From: Desulfosporosinus sp. UBA5188
Lineage (GTDB): Bacteria > Bacillota > Desulfitobacteriia > Desulfitobacteriales > Desulfitobacteriaceae
DNA length: 11,831 nt
Assembly (NCBI GenBank): GCA_002413075.1
Contig: DHWG01000087.1
Coordinates: forward strand, 928-12,758
Direction: 5' to 3'
The position numbers were made by a program, and so were the translations under genes. How positions within the stretch are numbered: the first letter of the stretch is position 1; every line of letters begins with the position of its first letter. Below the pieces are notes generated by a model, which saw only the letters and a program-made list of their open reading frames with translations, was not told the DNA's origin and searched no databases. Below, piece after piece: positions 6,173 through 11,831 of the stretch.

Positions 6173-6919
6173 TTGAGAACTTTATATTGGGATACATTTG
6201 CTGGCATTAGCGGCGACATGGCTCTAGGGTCTCTGATTGCTTTAGGCGCAGACCCGGAAATAATTGTGGATCAACTTCATTCTATCGGATTGACAGAATT
6301 TGTCCTTGATGTTCGTTTGCGTCAAGTCCATGGAATTCAAGCGACCGACATTGATGTCGTTATTCCTACGGAGAGTCGTGAACAACACGCAGATCATGAA
6401 GATAATGGGCATCATCATCGACGTCTCCAGGATATCCAAAAAATGATTTTAAGTGGCACTTTGTCCGAACGATCTCAAAAGAGAGCTCTTTTAGTCTTTA
6501 ATGTTTTAGCTGAGGCAGAGGCGCATGTTCACGGGACAACGCTTGAGGAGGTTCATTTTCACGAAGTAGGGGCAGTTGATTCCTTGGTTGATATTGTGGG
6601 TACCTGTATTGCCTTGGATCAGCTGGATATTGACCTAATTCGAGTCTCTACGCTGCCTTGGTCCCATGGCTTTGTGCATTGTGCCCATGGGATATTGCCC
6701 CTACCTGCTCCGGCGACACTGATGCTTTTACGTGGCTTTAAATTCCATGAATCAGGTATCACAGGTGAACTGATTACCCCTACAGGTGCTGCGCTGATCC
6801 GTGCTTTAGCTCAACAATCAACGTTTCCAGAGATGACTTTGCTCAATGTAGGTTATGGAGCGGGGAAAAATGACTATGGCATCCCAAGTTTGTTGCGTGG
6901 GGTCTTAGGGGAGATTTAA
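6173..6919 (+). CDS. larC: LarC N-terminal domain only (nickel insertion protein, short form)
   Basis: LarC inserts nickel into the sulfur-bearing pincer nucleotide in a CTP-dependent reaction. This gene encodes 248 residues that match the N-terminal part: the opening DTFAGISGDMALG (7-19), a histidine-rich metal-binding stretch (H72, H75, H80-H82), VHFHEVGAVDSLVDIVG, LPLPAPATLMLLRG, ELITPTGAAL and the closing VGYGAGKND. Full LarC proteins are about 400 residues, and their C-terminal domain, which binds CTP, begins soon after this point. Here TAA 6917-6919 ends the frame and the rhomboid gene starts 15 bases later. Both alternative frames also stop within about 40 bases, so no programmed frameshift to a C-terminal domain is possible here. 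In L. plantarum larC is split into larC1 and larC2. This gene resembles a stand-alone larC1, so a separate larC2 elsewhere is likely, or the gene has lost its 3' half. Confidence 0.88.
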   Translation: MRTLYWDTFAGISGDMALGSLIALGADPEIIVDQLHSIGLTEFVLDVRLRQVHGIQATDIDVVIPTESREQHADHEDNGHHHRRLQDIQKMILSGTLSERSQKRALLVFNVLAEAEAHVHGTTLEEVHFHEVGAVDSLVDIVGTCIALDQLDIDLIRVSTLPWSHGFVHCAHGILPLPAPATLMLLRGFKFHESGITGELITPTGAALIRALAQQSTFPEMTLLNVGYGAGKNDYGIPSLLRGVLGEI

Positions 6920-6934
6920 TACAGAGGTGATCAT

Positions 6935-7903
6935 ATGTTTGAGCAGATAATAAATAGCCTCAGTCAATCGGGTTGGAAACTGGTAGACTTAGAAGGTAAA
7001 TGGGTTAGCGCAACGCACGAGTCGCTGAATCGTGGACTTATCTTAGGAAATCTCAGTGAACTTCCCACTGAATTTACAGAGTGGATTCGGCCATATAATG
7101 ATATTTCCAAGTGGGACGTGCTGGTTTTTTGCCCAGAAGGCATTGATTCTTCACACTTAAAACAACGCCGTTTTCCTGATATTCAACTTTGGTACTGGGA
7201 TATGTTGCGGGGTAACTTGTTTCCGTTTCCTCCAACGAACGATCCCTTGATTCCGCGTTGGCTAAAGCAACTTGCCAGCGGAAAACCAATATTTCTGGGA
7301 GAGAAATCCCCCCAAAAAATATCTTTCCAACCGTATTTAACCTATACCCTTATAGGGCTAAACTTAATTTATTTTCTCATTATGGTTTATGCTGGACTAC
7401 ATCTCTTTCCAAATGCGAGCACTGAAACGATCGACCAAGGTGTTCTTATCCAATTTGGCGCCAAAGTTAACACCTTGATTCAGGCTGGTGGAGTCTGGCG
7501 TTTATTCACGAGTACCTTTATTCATATCGGCATCATCCACCTCATCTTTAACCTATATGCCTTGTGGGCCTTAGGTCCTTTAACTGAGGAGAGCCTTGGC
7601 CATCGCAAGTTCTTGTTGATTTATATCTTGAGTGGACTGGGAGGTTCAATTGCCAGTTTCGTATTTTCTACGGCCTTATCAGCAGGAGCCTCTGGGGCAA
7701 TCTTTGGATTATTAGGGGCGTTACTTTATTATAGCTATAAACGCCCTGCACTTTGGAAGTCTGGCCTTGGCATGAATCTGGTTGTTGTAATTTTAGTCAA
7801 TCTGGGGTTTGGCTTAGTCCAGCCAGGTATTGATAACTTTGCCCATTTGGGAGGACTTATTACGGGTACAGTGTCTTGTGTACTTCTCTCGAAAAAACGC
7901 TAA
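6935..7903 (+). CDS. Rhomboid family intramembrane serine protease with N-terminal soluble domain
   Basis: The protein has 322 residues. Residues 1 to about 130 form a soluble domain without a signal peptide. Six hydrophobic segments follow (about 134-154, 190-212, 225-246, 250-268, 279-297 and 303-319). The catalytic pair is visible: S253 in GASGAIFG and H304 in NFAHLGG. The H197/H202/N206 group of the second helix (FIHIGIIHLIFN) is also present. Rhomboids cut membrane proteins within or near their membrane helices. The architecture recalls Bacillus YqgP/GluP, which also has an N-terminal globular domain, but the C-terminal TPR region of that protein is absent. The ribosome binding site GAGGTG (6924-6929) lies 5 bases before ATG 6935. 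The gene follows larC by 15 bases, so it is probably cotranscribed. Its substrate is unknown. Confidence 0.92.
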   Translation: MFEQIINSLSQSGWKLVDLEGKWVSATHESLNRGLILGNLSELPTEFTEWIRPYNDISKWDVLVFCPEGIDSSHLKQRRFPDIQLWYWDMLRGNLFPFPPTNDPLIPRWLKQLASGKPIFLGEKSPQKISFQPYLTYTLIGLNLIYFLIMVYAGLHLFPNASTETIDQGVLIQFGAKVNTLIQAGGVWRLFTSTFIHIGIIHLIFNLYALWALGPLTEESLGHRKFLLIYILSGLGGSIASFVFSTALSAGASGAIFGLLGALLYYSYKRPALWKSGLGMNLVVVILVNLGFGLVQPGIDNFAHLGGLITGTVSCVLLSKKR

Positions 7904-7908
7904 GAATA

Positions 7909-7917
7909 TGATATAAT
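7909..7917 (+). promoter_or_regulatory. Possible extended -10 promoter after the rhomboid gene
   Basis: TGATATAAT is a perfect extended -10 element just after the rhomboid stop. The base stretch 17 upstream (TCGAAA, 7889-7894) is a poor -35 box. If active, it would start an RNA that reads through the hairpin at 7970-8037 toward the PBP gene. It could equally be chance. Confidence 0.3.
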
Positions 7918-7969
7918 ACCTCTCATTTCCAGCATAATCTTTCCCCTAATAAGGACAAAATACCATCAG

Positions 7970-8047
7970 GAGCTTACGATTTCTTAGCAAGGTGGCTGTC
8001 CATAAATTGCCATCGTTAGTTAAGAAAGCGTGAGCTCTGTTTGTTTT
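7970..8047 (+). terminator. Long hairpin with T-rich tail between rhomboid and PBP genes
   Basis: The 17-base arms GAGCTTACGATTTCTTA (7970-7986) and TAAGAAAGCGTGAGCTC (8021-8037) pair with only one A/G mismatch and one G-U pair. A nested stem, GGTGGC (7991-7996) with GCCATC (8009-8014), sits in the loop. The tail TGTTTGTTTT (8038-8047) is T-rich, as expected for a Rho-independent terminator on the + strand. The most likely role is to end the larEBC-rhomboid transcript. The stem is longer and more branched than a usual terminator, so an attenuator or a small structured RNA is possible. Confidence 0.65.
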
Positions 8048-8060
8048 GAATAAAAAGGAG

Positions 8061-8088
8061 TTGGAACAACGCAGTTCAATGCTATAAT
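8061..8088 (+). promoter_or_regulatory. Promoter of the penicillin-binding protein gene
   Basis: TGCTATAAT (8080-8088) is a perfect extended -10 element. TTGGAA (8061-8066), 16 bases upstream of the -10 hexamer, is a moderate -35 box. The start would be near 8095, about 20 bases before the GTG start. The sigma-A look suggests vegetative expression, not a purely sporulation-specific promoter. Confidence 0.7.
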
Positions 8089-8114
8089 GTAGACAGAAGA
8101 GATGAGGGGTTGCT

Positions 8115-10145
8115 GTGAGAAATAGAAGACAACGAATGATTCGATATTTTTCCCGTGAACGGTGGGTACCTATGATTTTGCTTGTGATCGTCACCCTAGT
8201 GTTATCTAGGCTAGTCATACTACAGTTGGTACAAGCAGCCGATCTCAAGGCGAGAGGCATTGAGCGTCGCACGACCGATAAAAGCCTTTTACCGGAGAGA
8301 GGCACTATCTACGATGCTCAAGGCCATGTTTTAGCTCAGAGCATCCCGGTTAAACAAATAGTTGCGGATCCCAAAACATTAAGTAATTTAATCAATAACA
8401 AGCAATACAAAAAAACAAAAGAGGATGTCGCCAAACAGCTTGGAACGATCTTAGCTATAAAACCACAAGACATCCTTGATAAACTTGATAAGAAGGATTT
8501 ATCTTGGATTAGCTTAGCGCATCAAGTGGACGTGAGTAAAGCCGATGAAATCATGGCGCTTAAAATTCCAGGGGTCGGTTTTGATGAAGAAGAAAAACGT
8601 GTCTATCCTATGGGGAATTTTGCTGCCTCTGCACTCGGTATCGTGAACCTAGAGGGTCATGGAGTGGAAGGTGTCGAATCGTATTATGATAAGGCATTGT
8701 TTGGTATCCCTGGTTTTAAATCACAGGAACAAGATACAAAGGACCGTTCAATCCTCGATGCTCTCCATCAAATCGATCCTACAAGACCTGGAAACAACGT
8801 TGCCTTAACGCTTGATTCAACGATTCAATATTTGGTTGAACAACAACTCAATGAATTACAACAAGCTACCAAAGCCAATAGCGTTACAATATTGGCGATG
8901 GACCCGAAGACAGGACGGATTTTGGGCATGGGATCTCGTCCCACGTTTGATCCCACAGAGTATGCTAAAGCAGCACCCGATGCCCGTCGTAACCTGTCTA
9001 TTGGTATGTCCTATGAACCAGGATCAACTTTTAAGATTATCACAGGATCCGCGGCCTTGGAAGAGGGGACAATCCATCCTAGTGACACGTTTAAAGATGA
9101 AGGGTTCTTAGTAATTCCACCTCGTAAAATTACCAACTGGGACTCTGATCAAAAACCACATGGTAACCCCACGTTTACGAAAGGGATGCAGTTGTCCTCC
9201 AATGTGGTACTTGCGCAAGTTGGAATGAAGTTGGGTAAAGAGTCCTTTTATACTTACTTAAGTGCTTTCGGATTCGGCTCTAAAACAGGGATCGACATTT
9301 CTGGAGAAGAAAGTGGTTTGCTGCTTCCACTGGACAAAGTGCGAGATATTGATCTGGCAACGATGTCTTTTGGTCAGACTAATTCAGTCACGCCCATACA
9401 ATTATTGTCGGCAATTTCTGCAGTTGCGAATGGAGGGACGCTTTATCGCCCCTATATTGTCGATAAAATAATGGCGCCTGATGGTCAACTTGTTCAGCAA
9501 CAAAAACCGACCGCAGTACGGCAAGTCATCACAAAAGCGACGGCTACCCAAATGACAGAAATCCTTAAGCAAGTTGTTTCTGATGGAACCGGGGGACTTG
9601 CCAAAATTCCAGGCATTAGTGTTGCAGGTAAAACCGGAACTGCTCAGAAAGTCGATCCGAAGACTGGGCAATATTCGCCTACAGACTTCATCGCCTCATT
9701 CGCGGCTTACGCGCCTGCAGAGGACCCTAAGATTGCAGTGCTGGTTATTATAGATAGCCCCAAAGAGGGCGGAAGCCATCAGGGAGGAACCTTAGGTGGA
9801 CCTCGCGCTAAAGCGATTATTGAGGGCGCGCTACAATATTATGGTTTTCCAGTAGCCAGTGGTACTGAAAGCACGGTCACCATTTCTCCCGGCGATTCGG
9901 CGGTTAGACCCTCACCCAAACCCGTTATCCCCGAACGGTCTCCGGTAAGCGGTGAAGTTGTTATTCCTGATCTCACAGGAATGACCATGCGCCAAGTTGG
10001 GGATCTATTGGCAAAATCAGAACTACACTTTAATTTTACGGGGAGCGGGTTAGTCAATCAGCAAACACCCCAAGCTGGTAAGGTCGTGGTTAAAGGTACA
10101 ACCATCGATATCAAGTTTGCTTCTATGAACGCCGTAAATCCATAA
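8115..10145 (+). CDS. Class B penicillin-binding protein (FtsI/SpoVD-like) with one PASTA domain
   Basis: This 676-residue protein is a septal or cortex type peptidoglycan transpeptidase that cross-links stem peptides outside the membrane. A short basic cytoplasmic tail leads to one membrane anchor (about 17-41). The PBP dimer domain follows, with its RGTIYDAQG signature (62-70). The transpeptidase domain (about 230-575) has all three motifs: S304-TF-K307, S361-S362-N363 and K506-T507-G508. A proline-rich linker (about 595-612) leads to a single PASTA repeat (about 614-668). Length and layout match SpoVD and Pbp2B-type proteins. The gene stands alone and not in a division and cell wall cluster, and its promoter looks vegetative, so SpoVD is not certain. 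The GTG start has GAGGGG (8104-8109) 5 bases upstream. An in-frame ATG at 8136 is a less likely alternative. Confidence 0.93.
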   Translation: MRNRRQRMIRYFSRERWVPMILLVIVTLVLSRLVILQLVQAADLKARGIERRTTDKSLLPERGTIYDAQGHVLAQSIPVKQIVADPKTLSNLINNKQYKKTKEDVAKQLGTILAIKPQDILDKLDKKDLSWISLAHQVDVSKADEIMALKIPGVGFDEEEKRVYPMGNFAASALGIVNLEGHGVEGVESYYDKALFGIPGFKSQEQDTKDRSILDALHQIDPTRPGNNVALTLDSTIQYLVEQQLNELQQATKANSVTILAMDPKTGRILGMGSRPTFDPTEYAKAAPDARRNLSIGMSYEPGSTFKIITGSAALEEGTIHPSDTFKDEGFLVIPPRKITNWDSDQKPHGNPTFTKGMQLSSNVVLAQVGMKLGKESFYTYLSAFGFGSKTGIDISGEESGLLLPLDKVRDIDLATMSFGQTNSVTPIQLLSAISAVANGGTLYRPYIVDKIMAPDGQLVQQQKPTAVRQVITKATATQMTEILKQVVSDGTGGLAKIPGISVAGKTGTAQKVDPKTGQYSPTDFIASFAAYAPAEDPKIAVLVIIDSPKEGGSHQGGTLGGPRAKAIIEGALQYYGFPVASGTESTVTISPGDSAVRPSPKPVIPERSPVSGEVVIPDLTGMTMRQVGDLLAKSELHFNFTGSGLVNQQTPQAGKVVVKGTTIDIKFASMNAVNP

Positions 10146-10223
10146 TTCTTAAATAGAAACAAGGTATATGAGAGTACATTACATGATCTGGATATGCTAG
10201 AGTTAGGTGTAAATAAAATAATC

Positions 10224-10230
10224 GGAGGAA
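10224..10230 (+). promoter_or_regulatory. Ribosome binding site of the dipeptidase gene
   Basis: GGAGGAA lies 6 bases before ATG 10237. A nearer ATG at 10230 is in a frame that stops after five codons, so 10237 is the start. I see no convincing promoter or terminator in the 91 bases between the PBP stop and this gene, so read-through from the PBP gene is possible. Confidence 0.75.
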
Positions 10231-10236
10231 TGAAAC

Positions 10237-11640
10237 ATGCGTCTTGACCAACAAATTGACTTAATGAAAGAAGACTTAATTGCTGCCATCCAAGCGTGTA
10301 TTCAGATTAAGAGTGTTAAGGATGTCGAACATGCTGCACCTGGTGCCCCTTTTGGCCCTGGAATTCAAGAAGCGTTGGAGTGGACCTTGGCTTTAGGTGA
10401 AAAATTCGGTTTTACCGTTAAAAATGTTGAAGGGTATGCCGGTCATATTGAAATGGGCACAGGCGACCTTTTAGGAATTCTAGGCCATATCGATGTCGTA
10501 CCAGAAGGGGATGGATGGTCCGTCCCTCCTTATAGTGGGACGATTAAAGATGGTAAAATTCTAGGTCGGGGTGCCCTAGATGACAAAGGACCGTCGTTAA
10601 CGGCATTATTCGCGATGAAAGCGATAAAAGATGCAGGTATTCCCCTAAACATGAGAGTGCGCTTGATTTTAGGGACCGATGAGGAGTCCGGTTGGGCAGA
10701 TATGGATTATTACCTTAAGAAGGAAGAAGTGCCCCAGATTGGATTTGCTCCAGACGCGGAGTTCCCTGTGATCCATGCCGAGAAGGGGATTCTTCATCTC
10801 GAATTGAGTCAATCATATGCCACACCTTTTTCCCATCTTGTCCGAGTCCAGGGTGGAGAACGCGCAAACATCGTTCCTGATGTTTGCCAAGTGACCGTCA
10901 AGGGGATCTCAGGCGAAATAATTACCCATCAATTGAAAGACTTCTCATTTCCAAAGGGCGTAAGCGCTAAGATTAGTCGTTCCACAACAGAACAAGAAAC
11001 GGAGCTTACCATTAGCGGAGTTGGTGCTCATGGAAGTCTCCCACAAAATGGTAAAAATGCGGTCCTCTATGCCTTACAATTCCTTCAGACGTTACCATTG
11101 GACGCTGAAGAACAACACCTTCTTGATTTTATTTTGACACACCCAGGCACTGGATTTTATGGGGAAGGTTTTGGAATCGCTTTAATGGATGAACCCTCTG
11201 GTAAACTTTCACTTAATCTAGGTATATTAGAATTGGCTTCAGACAAGGTTCGCTTCGTCATCGATATAAGGTACCCAGTGACGTTTAAGCGAGATGATGT
11301 TTATCTCCCTATTGAAAAGATAGCCAAGACTGAAAATTTCTCTCTTAAAATATTAACCCACCAGGAAGCACATCATGTCCCAAAGGACAGTGACTTAGTT
11401 CAATCTCTACTCAAGGCCTACGCCGATGTGACTGGTTTGGAACCCTTTGCCTTTGCGATTGGCGGGGGAACGTATGCTAAAGCACTCCCTCAAGGCGTCG
11501 CGTTTGGACCTGTTTTCCCAGGTGAACCTGATGGAATCCATTGCCCGGATGAATACATCTCTATCGAGAAACTTCTTATAACAACCAAAGTATACGCCCA
11601 AGCTATTCTGAACTTAGCTGCTGACCCAGAAAACCGATAA
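10237..11640 (+). CDS. pepV: PepV-like M20 family dipeptidase
   Basis: This 467-residue cytosolic zinc peptidase is likely to cleave unspecific dipeptides, especially those with an N-terminal beta-alanine or D-alanine, as PepV does. Metal and catalytic residues are visible in the family order: H84 and D86 in GHIDVVPEGDGW, D116 in GALDDKGP, E149 and E150 in GTDEESG, D173 in APDAEFP and H435 in PDGIHCPDEY. H265 in GAHGS corresponds to the lid-domain histidine that steadies the transition state. The length is normal for PepV. The gene lies downstream of a cell wall transpeptidase, which would be compatible with peptide recycling, but the pairing may be accidental. No terminator is evident before the tRNA promoter. 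Confidence 0.93.
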   Translation: MRLDQQIDLMKEDLIAAIQACIQIKSVKDVEHAAPGAPFGPGIQEALEWTLALGEKFGFTVKNVEGYAGHIEMGTGDLLGILGHIDVVPEGDGWSVPPYSGTIKDGKILGRGALDDKGPSLTALFAMKAIKDAGIPLNMRVRLILGTDEESGWADMDYYLKKEEVPQIGFAPDAEFPVIHAEKGILHLELSQSYATPFSHLVRVQGGERANIVPDVCQVTVKGISGEIITHQLKDFSFPKGVSAKISRSTTEQETELTISGVGAHGSLPQNGKNAVLYALQFLQTLPLDAEEQHLLDFILTHPGTGFYGEGFGIALMDEPSGKLSLNLGILELASDKVRFVIDIRYPVTFKRDDVYLPIEKIAKTENFSLKILTHQEAHHVPKDSDLVQSLLKAYADVTGLEPFAFAIGGGTYAKALPQGVAFGPVFPGEPDGIHCPDEYISIEKLLITTKVYAQAILNLAADPENR

Positions 11641-11650
11641 ATCAGAAAGC

Positions 11651-11679
11651 TTGACTATTTTATGATATAGAAGTATACT
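11651..11679 (+). promoter_or_regulatory. Strong promoter of the tRNA-Lys gene
   Basis: TTGACT (11651-11656) and TATACT (11674-11679) are 17 bases apart, each five of six consensus bases. The expected start near 11686 leaves about 12 bases of 5' leader before the mature tRNA. This spacing is typical for a stable RNA promoter. Confidence 0.85.
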
Positions 11680-11697
11680 TCCTAATGTCGTCAATGT

Positions 11698-11773
11698 GCG
11701 CCACTAGCTCAGCTGGTAGAGCATCCGACTCTTAATCGGCAGGTCCCTGGTTCGATCCCTGGGTGGCGCACCA
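11698..11773 (+). tRNA. tRNA-Lys, anticodon CTT, with encoded CCA
   Basis: The cloverleaf is complete. Acceptor arms GCGCCAC (11698-11704) and GTGGCGC (11763-11769) pair perfectly, followed by discriminator A and an encoded CCA (11771-11773). The D stem is GCTC/GAGC with loop AGCTGGTA. The anticodon loop CTCTTAA (11729-11735) has CTT at 11731-11733, reading AAG lysine codons. The variable loop has 5 bases and the T loop is TTCGATC (11751-11757). Two pairs are imperfect: T/C at the top of the anticodon stem (11724/11740) and T/T in the middle of the T stem (11748/11760). The gene is otherwise normal and has a strong promoter, so it is probably functional. Confidence 0.95.
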
Positions 11774-11786
11774 ATCATAGCAAGGC

Positions 11787-11812
11787 TTTCAGGGTTTTGT
11801 AGTATCCTGAAA
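11787..11812 (+). terminator. Possible hairpin after the tRNA gene
   Basis: TTTCAGG (11787-11793) pairs with CCTGAAA (11806-11812) around a 12-base loop, 14 bases after the tRNA end. No T-run follows, so a terminator role is doubtful. The window ends before any other signal could be judged. Confidence 0.3.
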
Positions 11813-11831
11813 AACATGATTTACTACTACC

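Noticed and set aside
6850..6980. Programmed frameshift at the end of larC (run of A in GGGGAAAAATG near 6863) joining it to a downstream larC2.
   Set aside because: Both other frames stop within about 40 bases of the larC stop, and the downstream frame encodes the rhomboid N-terminal domain, not a LarC C-terminal domain.
10146..10236. A dedicated promoter for the dipeptidase gene in the 91-base gap.
   Set aside because: AT-rich stretches give partial -10 matches (for example TAAAAT at 10214), but none has a credible -35 box at the right distance.
11774..11831. Integration site (att) at the 3' end of the tRNA gene.
   Set aside because: No integrase gene or repeated copy of the tRNA 3' end is visible, and the window stops 58 bases after the tRNA.

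Overview
The window looks like chromosomal DNA from an anaerobic, Gram-positive, probably spore-forming member of the Clostridia. The best guess is the Desulfitobacterium/Desulfosporosinus group. That guess rests on gene content: an electron-bifurcating type FixABCX with a ferredoxin-headed alpha subunit, nickel-pincer cofactor genes, a PASTA-containing class B PBP and PepV. Strong AGGAGG-type ribosome binding sites, frequent GTG/TTG starts and moderate GC also fit. No gene is close enough to a remembered sequence to name a species. All genes lie on the + strand.

Layout. (1) 1-399: the 3' end of a thioredoxin-reductase-like flavoprotein. (2) 400-691: a 292-base intergenic region with a hairpin, two tandem inverted repeats, a good sigma-A type promoter whose -35 box sits inside the second repeat, and a third small inverted repeat just before the fixA ribosome binding site. 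(3) 692-4439: fixA-fixB-fixC-fixX, tightly coupled by ATGA overlaps or very short gaps and closed by a strong intrinsic terminator. (4) 4515-7903: a promoter overlapping that terminator's T-tract drives larE-larB-larC and a rhomboid protease gene. LarC contains only its N-terminal domain. (5) 7904-8114: a long hairpin followed by a T-rich run, then a separate promoter. (6) 8115-10145: a class B penicillin-binding protein with one PASTA domain. (7) 10237-11640: a PepV-like M20 dipeptidase. (8) 11651-11773: a near-consensus promoter and a tRNA-Lys(CTT) gene.

How the genes fit together. FixA/FixB form an electron transfer flavoprotein. With FixC (a quinone-reductase-like flavoprotein) and FixX (a ferredoxin-like protein) it should couple NADH oxidation to simultaneous reduction of quinone and low-potential ferredoxin/flavodoxin. 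LarB, LarC and LarE make the nickel-pincer nucleotide (NPN) cofactor of lactate racemase and related LarA-family enzymes: LarB carboxylates and hydrolyses nicotinate adenine dinucleotide, LarE adds sulfur and LarC inserts nickel. No larA and no LarC C-terminal (CTP-binding) domain is present here, so both would have to be encoded elsewhere. A functional link between the fix and lar operons, for example through lactate metabolism, is only a guess.

The points most worth a second look are the double inverted repeat around the fixA promoter, the Cys-to-Leu replacement in the second cluster motif of FixB, the half-length LarC, and the terminator-promoter overlap between fixX and larE. I found no CRISPR array, insertion sequence, prophage gene or clearly new defence system.
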